From an uncultured Ruminococcus sp. (lineage in GTDB: Bacteria > Bacillota > Clostridia > Oscillospirales > Ruminococcaceae): 11,856 bases of DNA. The stretch covers positions 1 through 11,856 of the forward strand of contig CAMNMO010000053.1 of NCBI GenBank assembly GCA_946544695.1, given 5' to 3'. Every line of letters starts with the position of its first letter. Position 1 is the stretch's first letter. Both the position numbers and the translations under genes were made by a program. The notes under the pieces were generated by a model. The model ran no database searches and had not been told where the DNA came from. It was given only the letters and a program-made list of their open reading frames with translations. Positions 1 through 6,824 of the stretch are shown here, piece by piece.

Positions 1-156
1 CACGGAAATCAATTTTGACAAAACAAAGCTGTATTTTGTGTATTCCCCCCGCCGTAAGGCAAATGCGTGAACGCATGGGGGAATACACTCAACACCATAT
101 TTTACAGCCGTAATGCATGTTCAAACCTTTGTATTATGCAAAAATTGATTTCCGTG
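1..156. repeat. Foldback repeat element A (MITE-like)
   Basis: A perfect 16-bp inverted repeat bounds the segment: 1-16 pairs with 141-156. It may extend left beyond the window. Inside is a second inverted repeat: 38-49 pairs with 77-88, a GTGTATTCCCCC arm with its complement. Between those arms is a GCCGTAAGGC mini-hairpin (51-60) and a perfect ATGCGT/ACGCAT hairpin (63-76). The GTATTC...CCCCCGCCG core is the same as in repeats B and C elsewhere in the window, and the length (about 156 bp) is close to theirs (161 and 157 bp). The outer ends differ from theirs, so membership of one family is inference from the core and the layout. It contains no gene. Confidence 0.6.
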
Positions 157-175
157 GGCGACCCTGCTTTTTTTC

Positions 176-204
176 TTGACGGCTGCATCATCTTATGCTA
201 TACT
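176..204 (+). promoter_or_regulatory. Promoter of the 284-1159 gene
   Basis: A -35 box TTGACG (176-181) and a -10 box TATACT (199-204) are separated by exactly 17 nt. This predicts a start near 211 and a leader of about 73 nt. It lies just downstream of repeat A. Confidence 0.7.
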
Positions 205-283
205 TTTATAATACGGATATCCCTTTGGCTTTTTGCGGCAGAGGAATGACCAAATATCTTAATAATGTTTAGGAGACACCTAT

Positions 284-1159
284 ATGGCTGAAACACTTGA
301 TATACTGCTGGAAGAAAAGCGTTTATTCAACTATGATCTGCTTTGCGAGACCATGCCAGATAATAAGGAAACAAGCCCTGTCGGCAGATTTATAAAATAT
401 AGAGACATAGGTGCTGATTTTGATCCCGACAACAGTTCGCAGCTTCTTCGGGATATTTGTGATCGGCTGTGGAAAGACCTTTGCAGCAAATGGTTCATGC
501 AGAATAATGACGGTAAGATACTTTTTGATACCATGACCTCTGTACAGTATATTATCAATTCGGCTATGCAGCTTAAAAAAGTCATGGAAATAGAAGAATT
601 CAAGGACTGCAAGCTCACCAAAAACCAGAGATACAGCAAAAATTACATGATAAATGTTTATAATGAAAACAGTGTTTTTATGGAGAAACTTTTTGAAGAA
701 TATGAGCTTGATAAACTTTTAAGAGTTTACCACACTGTCGGCAATCACTGCCCCGTACCCCGTTTTTTCAACGCAGCACGTTCAGGCTATAACAACTCGG
801 AACACGACTTCTGGGACCTTACGCTGATGAAGATAAAGGAATACTATGACTGTAACAAAAGCACTGAAAAGGTATCACGCATTATCGGTGACGAACTGCT
901 GCATCACAGCGGCAATGCCATTGCCTGCAAGGAATGGCTGGACTTTTTCGGTAACTGGAAAACCTTTGTTGATGCAAACTTCTTTAATGTATACGTTGAT
1001 AATAATGATAATGTGAGACCCTTCTGGGAAGGACACAGTTGGGAAAATACCTCGCTTCCGCAAGACAAGGATGAGCTTATAACCGCAGTCAATGAGATAA
1101 TAGACAGGATACTCTGTCGGGGTAAACAGATACAGCTGGAACTGAATAAAAAAACTTAG
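284..1159 (+). CDS. Hypothetical protein, 291 aa
   Basis: I do not recognise a function. The ATG is preceded by AGGAGA (271-276) at a spacing of 7 nt, and the gene has its own promoter and terminator, so it is a single-gene unit. There is no signal peptide or membrane segment, so it is probably cytoplasmic. Two blocks look like a conserved family signature: a central HTVGNHCPVP...FNAARSG stretch followed by DFWDLTLMKIKEYY (about residues 148-188), and a C-terminal block with WLDFF, a FVDANFFNVYVD segment and RPFWEGHSW (about 218-254). I recall similar patterns in an uncharacterised Firmicutes DUF family (possibly DUF6994), but I cannot confirm the number. No catalytic motif such as HExxH, Walker A or a nuclease motif is visible. 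It is clearly a real gene from its signals and codon use; the function is unknown. Confidence 0.85.
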   Translation: MAETLDILLEEKRLFNYDLLCETMPDNKETSPVGRFIKYRDIGADFDPDNSSQLLRDICDRLWKDLCSKWFMQNNDGKILFDTMTSVQYIINSAMQLKKVMEIEEFKDCKLTKNQRYSKNYMINVYNENSVFMEKLFEEYELDKLLRVYHTVGNHCPVPRFFNAARSGYNNSEHDFWDLTLMKIKEYYDCNKSTEKVSRIIGDELLHHSGNAIACKEWLDFFGNWKTFVDANFFNVYVDNNDNVRPFWEGHSWENTSLPQDKDELITAVNEIIDRILCRGKQIQLELNKKT

Positions 1160-1170
1160 ATATGATAAAA

Positions 1171-1206
1171 GCACTTCTGCATACATTGCAGAGGTGTATT
1201 TTTTTA
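1171..1206 (+). terminator. Intrinsic terminator after the hypothetical gene
   Basis: An 11-bp stem with two G-U pairs (1171-1181 with 1187-1197) closes a 5-nt loop and is followed by ATTTTTTT. It lies 11 nt past the stop codon at 1157-1159. Confidence 0.85.
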
Positions 1207-1316
1207 CGGCAGCTGTGTAAAAAGCAGCGGTCACCCCAAAAACGCCATAACTCACAAAAAACGCCCTGAAACTTTATTGATTTTTACTAAGGGAATATGT
1301 ACTGTTTGTTGCGGAT

Positions 1317-1345
1317 TTGTTGCATGCAGTCTGGTATTATATATA
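1317..1345 (+). promoter_or_regulatory. Possible promoter of the transporter operon
   Basis: TTGTTG (1317-1322) and TATATA (1340-1345) lie 17 nt apart, about 75 nt upstream of the chosen start codon. The match is weaker than at the other promoters in this window. The 215-nt gap 1207-1421 shows no riboswitch or T-box that I can recognise. Confidence 0.35.
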
Positions 1346-1421
1346 TGTAGAAAAATGCGTGCGAGGCAAAGTTACGGCAGTCCGCATTATTGAAAATAAG
1401 GTATGGGTCAAGGTGAGGCTG

Positions 1422-4400
1422 ATGAAGAAGAATACATTGAAAACTGATATTATCATAGTTACAGTCATGGTGTTGATAGCAGCTGTTGTTGTGATCGTAC
1501 ATTTTAGAAACAAGGATAAAAGCAGCGATGATGTCAAGGTCACAAGCAGCAAGGCTGTTACTGCCGCTGACTATAACGGACGCAATATTGGTATACTGAC
1601 AGGTTCAAGCTTTGAACCATTCACTATGGAACTTTATCCTGACAGCGAATATTCCTACTACAACAATTACAGCGATATGGCGGAAGCACTCTCACAGGGA
1701 AAGATAGACGGTTTCCTGTGTGATGAACCCATCATAAAACTGCTTTGCAAAGAACTTCCCGAGGTAGGTTATTACAAGGAACCGCTGGCGGCTGATGATT
1801 ACTGCTTCGGTTTCAGGAAGGATAATGAGAAGGCAGACCACCTGCGGGGGCAGTTCAATGAGATGCTGGCAGAGATGTGGGCTGACGGTACCATGGACGA
1901 GATAAATGAAAAATGGTTCTCAGGCGATGAAAGCGAACAGGTCGTTGACCTGACAGGATTTTCAGGCGAGAACGGCACCCTGAACGTGGTGACTGTTCCC
2001 ACCGATATGCCTATGTCCTACTTAAAGGACGGCGAATATGCAGGCATCGCCATCGAACTGGTGGAGCGTTTCTGCCGCAAGTACGGTTACACACCTGTGT
2101 TCGACAATATGGATGTACAGGCTGCCGTTGCTGCTATCGCTTCCGACAGATACGATATGTGTGCTGCATCTTTGTCGGTCACTGAAGAACGCAAGGAAAG
2201 TATCAGCTTTTCAGACCCCTTTTATCACGGCGGCATCATGCTGGCGGTGCGGGCAGATGAACTTGCGGAAGGTGAAGTGCCTGTCAGCAGGACGGTAAAG
2301 TACACCGATTACAACGGCAAAACGATAGGCATTCTTTCGGGGACGAATATGGAAGAAGCAAGCTTTGAGTATTTCCCTGACAGCGAATATCTGTATTTTG
2401 ATGACTACTCAGCGCTCAACATCGCCCTGATAAACGGCAAGATAGATGCTTTCCTCGGGGACGAACCTGCCCTGAAAAGCATACACAGCGCTGAACCACG
2501 GGTGGACTACATAAAAGAAAGGCTGACAAACAATAAGTATTCCTTCGCCTTTCGCAAGGACGACCCTGCCGAAGCCGAACTTTGCAGGCAGTTCAATGAA
2601 TTTCTGGCAAAGGCAAATGCTGACGGTACCATGGACGAGATAAATGAAAAATGGTTCTCAGGCGATGAAAGCGAACAGGTCGTTGACCTGACAGGATTTT
2701 CAGGCGAGAACGGCACCCTGAACGTGGTGACTGTTCCCACCGATATGCCTATGTCCTACTTAAAGGACGGCGAATATGCAGGCATCGCCATCGAACTGGT
2801 GGAGCGTTTCTGCCGCAAGTACGGTTACACACCTGTGTTCGACAATATGGATGTACAGGCTGCCGTTGCTGCTATCGCTTCCGACAGATACGATATGTGT
2901 GCTGCATCTTTGTCGGTCACTGAAGAACGCAAGGAAAGTATCAGCTTTTCAGACCCCTTTTATCACGGCGGCATCATGCTGGCAGTGCGTGCAGAGGACC
3001 TTGAAGGTACTGCCGCAGCTTCTGATACGATAAGCATAAGCGAACTCAACAGCCCCGACAAGACCATCGGTGCCTGCACTGGTGCTGCGGGCATGCTGGC
3101 AGTGGAAAAGCTTCTGCCCGATGCAAAGCTTGTCACTTACGACGATCAGCTGACAGGCTATGAGGAAGTCAAGCTTGGCAGACTCGATGCATTCGTGTTT
3201 GACCGTTCTATCATGCAGCTTGCAATTGATAACGGACTTGAAGGAGTAAAGCTGCTTGATGAAGATCTTGGCGATGAGGTCAGAGTATCGGTGGGACTTT
3301 CACCTGCTGCAAAGATACCCGACCTTGAAAGCCGTGTAAATGAGTTCCTGGCAGAGAAAAGGGCTGACGGCACGCTGGACGACATAATGTCCCGCTGGAC
3401 AGTTGCGCATGATTACACCATGCCCGATATCGGGACACCCGAGTCTCCCGAATTAAAGCTTACAGTGGGCACGAGCGGCTGTGTCGAACCTTACAGCTTT
3501 TATAAGGACAACGAACTGACAGGCATGGATATCGAGCTTGCAAGGCGCTTCGCACTATGGCTGAATGCGGATATAGAGTTTGAGGTGTACGACTATTCGG
3601 GCATTATAGCAGCTGCAAACTCAGGCAAGGTGGACTGCATATTCGCAAACCTCAACATAACCGAAGAACGTGCCGAAGTCATAGATTTCTCAGACCCCAT
3701 ATACACCATACAAAATGCGGTGATGGTGGCTGATAGATCACCTGCCGAAGCAAGCGATGAAGTGCGTTCAAGACCATTCTCCTACTATGCCGAAAACGGA
3801 ACTATCGGTGCGATAACGGGAGGACTGTATGAGGTCGAGATACAAAGGCGCTTCCCCGAAGCTAAGATATTGCAGTTCAATGCCCAGCCCGACCTTGCGG
3901 TTGCGCTGAGTGAGGGCAAGATAGATGCATTCACCTGCCCCGTGTCTTCCGCTGAGGATTTCATGGCTGAGGACGACACGCTTACATATCTCGATGAGGT
4001 GTTCATGAAGATACCTTACGGCGTTGCTTTTCAGAAGGCTGAGGGCGGGAACGAACTTCGTGACCAGCTGAATGGATACCTTGCAAAGATACATGCTGAC
4101 GGCACATATAATGAGATAGTGGATACATGGTTCGGCAGTGACGAGAGCAAAAAGACGGTGGATATACCGACTGACGGCAGCAGAGTGCTGCGCTGCATAA
4201 CCGCATCGACCATGCAGCCCTATTCATATATCAAGGACGGCAGCAATGCAGGTCTTGAGATAGATATCATCGCACGCTTCTGCAAGGAGTACGGCTACGG
4301 GCTGACCATAGACAATGCGGATTTTGGTTCGCTGATAGCAGGCGTATCCTCGGGAACTTACGATATAGCTTCGGGCACGATAATGATAACCGAGGAGAGG

Positions 4401-5204
4401 GCGCAGAGCGTTGATTTCTCAGATGTTTACTACACCACAGACGCAGTCGCAGTTGTAAGAAAGGAAGCTGTTTCCGCCGCAGAGACCGAGACTGTTAAAA
4501 AGCAGAGCTTCATCGATGAGATGAAAGACAGCTTCAACAAAAACTTTATCCGTGAGGACAGATACAAGCTGATAATCGAAGGCGTAGGCACCACCTGCTT
4601 TATGACGGTGATGTCCGCACTGTTCGGCACGGTGCTGGCATTCCTTGTATGCATGTTCCGCCGCACGGGCAGCAGGCTTGCAAATGTCATATCAAATATT
4701 TATGTCAAGCTTTTGCAGGGCACACCCATGGTCGTGCTGCTGATGATACTTTATTACATCGTGTTCGGAAGATCGGGCATATCCGCTGTTTGGGTGGCTG
4801 TGATCGGCTTTACGCTGAACTTTGGAGCATACACATCTGAGATAATGCGTTCGGGCATCGAGAGTATCGACGGCGGTCAGCGTGAGGCTGCGCTGGCACT
4901 GGGCTACAATGAGAACCAGGCATTTTTCAGGTTCATCTTCCCGCAGGCAGCACAGCGTTTTCTGCCTGTATACAACGGCGAGATAATCTCGCTGCTGAAA
5001 AGCACCTCAATCGTCGGCTACATTGCCATACAGGACCTGACCAAGATGAGCGACATAATCAGGAGCCGAACTTATGAAGCGTTCTTCCCGCTCATCGTCA
5101 CAGCGGTGATATATTTTATCATTGCATGGATACTGTCACTGCTGCTGAAGTTTGTGCTGAAACGCATATCCCCCAAGAGGAAGAAAACGAAAGGAGCGGC
5201 GTAA
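1422..5204 (+). CDS. Polar amino-acid ABC transporter: tandem solute-binding domains fused to permease, 1260 aa
   Basis: Membrane subunit of a PAAT-family importer with receptor domains covalently attached, as in Gram-positive GlnP. I chose the ATG at 1422 because AGGTGAGG (1411-1418) precedes it and the protein then opens with MKK plus a hydrophobic anchor (residues 10-28). The frame stays open upstream from a TTG at 1317 but without a site. Module order, with C = C-lobe half and N = N-lobe half of an SBP_bac_3 domain: C (48-170), N (186-279), C (292-415), N (432-525), C (536-662), N (678-771), C (786-908), N (921-1016), then a permease (about 1028-1260) with an EAA-type loop, GGQREAALALGYN followed by FPQ. 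Each N-lobe keeps the ligand Arg in TEER (R257, R503, R750, R993). Three C-lobes keep the conserved Asp after GKID/GRLD (D101 in the first); the fourth has Pro840. An exact 365-bp internal repeat is present. The specific substrate is not determinable from sequence. The ATPase gene starts 2 nt after the stop codon. Confidence 0.93.
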   Translation: MKKNTLKTDIIIVTVMVLIAAVVVIVHFRNKDKSSDDVKVTSSKAVTAADYNGRNIGILTGSSFEPFTMELYPDSEYSYYNNYSDMAEALSQGKIDGFLCDEPIIKLLCKELPEVGYYKEPLAADDYCFGFRKDNEKADHLRGQFNEMLAEMWADGTMDEINEKWFSGDESEQVVDLTGFSGENGTLNVVTVPTDMPMSYLKDGEYAGIAIELVERFCRKYGYTPVFDNMDVQAAVAAIASDRYDMCAASLSVTEERKESISFSDPFYHGGIMLAVRADELAEGEVPVSRTVKYTDYNGKTIGILSGTNMEEASFEYFPDSEYLYFDDYSALNIALINGKIDAFLGDEPALKSIHSAEPRVDYIKERLTNNKYSFAFRKDDPAEAELCRQFNEFLAKANADGTMDEINEKWFSGDESEQVVDLTGFSGENGTLNVVTVPTDMPMSYLKDGEYAGIAIELVERFCRKYGYTPVFDNMDVQAAVAAIASDRYDMCAASLSVTEERKESISFSDPFYHGGIMLAVRAEDLEGTAAASDTISISELNSPDKTIGACTGAAGMLAVEKLLPDAKLVTYDDQLTGYEEVKLGRLDAFVFDRSIMQLAIDNGLEGVKLLDEDLGDEVRVSVGLSPAAKIPDLESRVNEFLAEKRADGTLDDIMSRWTVAHDYTMPDIGTPESPELKLTVGTSGCVEPYSFYKDNELTGMDIELARRFALWLNADIEFEVYDYSGIIAAANSGKVDCIFANLNITEERAEVIDFSDPIYTIQNAVMVADRSPAEASDEVRSRPFSYYAENGTIGAITGGLYEVEIQRRFPEAKILQFNAQPDLAVALSEGKIDAFTCPVSSAEDFMAEDDTLTYLDEVFMKIPYGVAFQKAEGGNELRDQLNGYLAKIHADGTYNEIVDTWFGSDESKKTVDIPTDGSRVLRCITASTMQPYSYIKDGSNAGLEIDIIARFCKEYGYGLTIDNADFGSLIAGVSSGTYDIASGTIMITEERAQSVDFSDVYYTTDAVAVVRKEAVSAAETETVKKQSFIDEMKDSFNKNFIREDRYKLIIEGVGTTCFMTVMSALFGTVLAFLVCMFRRTGSRLANVISNIYVKLLQGTPMVVLLMILYYIVFGRSGISAVWVAVIGFTLNFGAYTSEIMRSGIESIDGGQREAALALGYNENQAFFRFIFPQAAQRFLPVYNGEIISLLKSTSIVGYIAIQDLTKMSDIIRSRTYEAFFPLIVTAVIYFIIAWILSLLLKFVLKRISPKRKKTKGAA
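1881..2245 (+). repeat. Exact internal direct repeat, copy 1
   Basis: By eye this 365-bp block is base-for-base identical to 2619-2983. The offset is 738 bp (246 codons), so the frame is kept. It covers the end of one C-lobe, the linker and nearly all of the following N-lobe. Identity stops abruptly at both edges, and the flanking coding sequence is clearly diverged. Confidence 0.95.
2619..2983 (+). repeat. Exact internal direct repeat, copy 2
   Basis: Second copy of the 365-bp block at 1881-2245. The first downstream difference is G2246 versus A2984. The preceding bases also differ at once (GTGG versus AAAT). Such sharp boundaries inside otherwise diverged paralogous modules suggest a recent gene-conversion tract rather than a simple duplication of the whole unit. 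Confidence 0.95.
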
Positions 5205-5205
5205 A

Positions 5206-6294
5206 ATGAGCATGATAAAAATAGAGCATCTTAGAAAAGAATACCCCAACGTAACGCCGCTTCAGGACGTAAGCGTTGAGATAAACAAGGGCGATGTCAT
5301 ATCTGTGATAGGACCGTCAGGCACAGGAAAATCCACGCTGCTGCGCTGCCTTAATCAGCTTGAAGAACCCACATCGGGCACTGTTACGGTGGACGGAGAG
5401 GTCATTACCGACCCTAAGTGCGACATATCAAAAGTGCGACGCAAGATGGGAATGGTGTTTCAGTCCTTCAACCTGTTTGCAAACCTGAATATCATCGAGA
5501 ACGTCATGGCAGCACCTGTCAGCCTGCTGAAAGTGCCTAAGGAACAGGCAAGGGCAGAGGGCATGGAACTTCTCAGGAGAGTGGGACTTGCTGAAAAGGC
5601 GGAGAACTTCCCCGATGAACTTTCGGGCGGTCAGAAGCAGAGAGTCGCCATAGCAAGGGCGATAGCCATGAGACCCGATATACTGCTGTTCGATGAGCCA
5701 ACATCGGCACTTGACCCTACAATGGTGGGCGAGGTGCTGTCAGTCATTCGCTCGCTGGCAAAAGATGGCATGACCATGATGATCGTGACACATGAGATGA
5801 AGTTTGCCCGTGATGTCTCCACAAGAGTTTTCTACATGGACGAAGGCGGGATCTATGAGGACGGCACACCCGAGCAGATATTCGAGCACCCTCAGAAAGA
5901 AAAGACCCGCATATTCATCAAGCGCCTGCGTCAGCTGACACTGGAGGTCACATCAGCGGACGTTGACCTGCCTGGCTTTGTTTCGCAGATGGAGGAATTC
6001 GGACGCAAGAACCTGCTTTCTGCAAAGACGGTGCGCAACATGCAGCTGTGCTTTGAGGAACTGGTGGTTCAGAACATTCTTCCCGCTGTCGAAAAGGACG
6101 GTCTGCCGATAAAGATAGTTACAGAGTATTCCGAGATAGACGGTTCGGCTGTAATAGAGACAGTCTACGGCGGAAAGAAGTACGACCCGCTGACTGAGGG
6201 CGATGAACTTTCAGCAATGATAGTGAGAAAGCTCGCCTCAGATGTAAGGTACAGCTATGACGGCGGGAACCGTGTGGCTGTCAGGTTCGTTTAG
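5206..6294 (+). CDS. Amino-acid ABC transporter ATP-binding protein with C-terminal extension, 362 aa
   Basis: Cytoplasmic ATPase that powers the upstream permease. Residues 1-245 are a complete PAAT-type ABC domain: Walker A GPSGTGKST (36-44), Q-loop Gln86, signature LSGGQKQR (139-146), Walker B ILLFDE (159-164), D-loop SALD (167-170) and H-loop His196. Family members usually end near residue 240-250. This one continues for about 115 residues. The tail has FEELVVQNI (283-291), YGGKKYDPL (321-329), MIVRKLASDV (338-347) and GGNRVAVRF (353-361). In order and spacing these resemble the N-box, G1 box, helix and final strand of GHKL/RsbW-like ATPase folds, with key residues altered (Tyr321 where DxG would place Asp), so it is probably degenerate and regulatory. 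That assignment is inference. Translation is likely coupled: AAGGAG (5191-5196) lies inside the preceding gene, 9 nt before the ATG, and the stop-to-start gap is 1 nt. Confidence 0.95.
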   Translation: MSMIKIEHLRKEYPNVTPLQDVSVEINKGDVISVIGPSGTGKSTLLRCLNQLEEPTSGTVTVDGEVITDPKCDISKVRRKMGMVFQSFNLFANLNIIENVMAAPVSLLKVPKEQARAEGMELLRRVGLAEKAENFPDELSGGQKQRVAIARAIAMRPDILLFDEPTSALDPTMVGEVLSVIRSLAKDGMTMMIVTHEMKFARDVSTRVFYMDEGGIYEDGTPEQIFEHPQKEKTRIFIKRLRQLTLEVTSADVDLPGFVSQMEEFGRKNLLSAKTVRNMQLCFEELVVQNILPAVEKDGLPIKIVTEYSEIDGSAVIETVYGGKKYDPLTEGDELSAMIVRKLASDVRYSYDGGNRVAVRFV

Positions 6295-6323
6295 GTTTAC
6301 AGATCCCACATAAGATATGATCG

Positions 6324-6359
6324 GGCTCTCCCGCTTAAAACGGGGGAGCCTGTGCTTTT
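6324..6359 (+). terminator. Terminator of the ABC transporter operon
   Basis: GGCTCTCCCG (6324-6333) pairs with CGGGGGAGCC (6341-6350), with one G-U pair and a 7-nt loop, followed by TGTGCTTTT. It is 30 nt past the ATPase stop codon. The U-run is short. Confidence 0.75.
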
Positions 6360-6408
6360 CAGCCGTTATCACGACAAACAGGGCGCTGAATACCTGTAAA
6401 AACAAAGC

Positions 6409-6437
6409 TTGACATCTGATACAGAAAGTGCTATAAT
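6409..6437 (+). promoter_or_regulatory. Perfect consensus promoter with no obvious gene
   Basis: TTGACA (6409-6414) and TATAAT (6432-6437) are both perfect and 17 nt apart, predicting a start near 6444. The next gene downstream (6825-7823) is on the opposite strand, so the promoter faces 380 bases without a credible ORF. Confidence 0.85.
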
Positions 6438-6439
6438 TA

Positions 6440-6457
6440 AGTTAGACTTGCCTAACT
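6440..6457. promoter_or_regulatory. Operator-like palindrome over the start site
   Basis: AGTTAG and CTAACT arms are separated by 6 bases (AGTTAGACTTGCCTAACT), directly after the -10 box. The core TTAGnCTTGCCTAA resembles the TTAGG...CCTAA half-sites of DtxR/IdeR/MntR-family metal-dependent repressors. The palindrome is seen directly; the regulator family is inference. Confidence 0.5.
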
Positions 6458-6484
6458 AGCAGCGGCATGTCATAATAAAAAATG

Positions 6485-6645
6485 TGGTTATCCCTTTAAC
6501 ACACCATTTTATACAACGGTGTAACAAGATATAAGTATTGTGATGTATTCTTTTCCCCCGCCGTAGGCGGGGGAAAAGAATACCGCCAACTACTGTTAAT
6601 TCCCGCCGAAAAGCTGTTTAGTGTGATGTGTCAGCGGGATAACCA
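6485..6645. repeat. Foldback repeat element B (161 bp)
   Basis: Terminal inverted repeats of 22 bp (6485-6506 and 6624-6645) match at 18 of 22 positions and read TGGTTATCCC...CACA.CA inward. A 39-nt central hairpin (6545-6583) has 18-bp perfect arms GTATTCTTTTCCCCCGCC and a GTA loop, and lies within 1 nt of the exact centre of the element. There is no ORF. A TGTCATAATA stretch just before the left end resembles the flank of repeat C. No clear target-site duplication is visible. Confidence 0.75.
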
Positions 6646-6732
6646 TGTTTCTGAATGTATTTTAGCATATCCCGAGCGGATTTGTGTTAAAATTTGGTTA
6701 ACAGGATATCATGCGTATAAAACATCTGCGAT

Positions 6733-6779
6733 AAAAAAGACCGAGCCGTGCAGGCATACCCGCACGGCTTTTCGTCTTT
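6733..6779. terminator. Bidirectional terminator
   Basis: AGCCGTGC (6744-6751) pairs with GCACGGCT (6762-6769). A-rich sequence (AAAAAAGA, 6733-6740) precedes it and TTTTCGTCTTT follows, so it can end transcription from both sides: the metallopeptidase gene on the minus strand and any RNA from the 6409 promoter. Confidence 0.8.
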
Positions 6780-6824
6780 CGGGGAAGCAGGGACAGCTTC
6801 CCAACGTTATGTATGGAATGTGAT

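Larger units (their letters stand above)
6444..6779 (+). ncRNA. Candidate regulated small RNA (about 330 nt)
   Basis: Transcription from the perfect promoter at 6409-6437 would run through repeat B, including its 18-bp perfect hairpin (6545-6583), and stop at the hairpin at 6744-6769. The only plus-strand ORF (6623-6823) lacks a ribosome binding site, overlaps both the repeat end and the terminator, and has an unconvincing composition. Alternatively the promoter is a remnant whose gene was lost or displaced when repeat B arrived. Confidence 0.3.

Noticed and set aside
15..43. TTGACA with a 17-nt spacer inside repeat A
   Set aside because: The -10 position reads GTGTAT, which is a poor match; a better promoter lies at 176-204.
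1317..1421. Upstream extension of the transporter from a TTG start
   Set aside because: No ribosome binding site, overlaps the likely promoter, and would place 35 charged residues before the membrane anchor.
1207..1421. Riboswitch or T-box leader before the amino-acid transporter
   Set aside because: I searched for T-box and common amino-acid riboswitch landmarks by eye and saw none.
6545..6583. Repeat B central hairpin as an intrinsic terminator
   Set aside because: The strong stem is not followed by a U-run on either strand; an almost identical design recurs in repeat C far from gene ends.
6694..6721. TTGGTT and TATAAA, 16 nt apart
   Set aside because: It would fire directly into the terminator at 6733-6779 and has no gene to serve.
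6623..6823. Plus-strand 66-codon ORF downstream of the orphan promoter
   Set aside because: No ribosome binding site, starts inside the repeat B end and runs through the terminator hairpin; composition is not protein-like.
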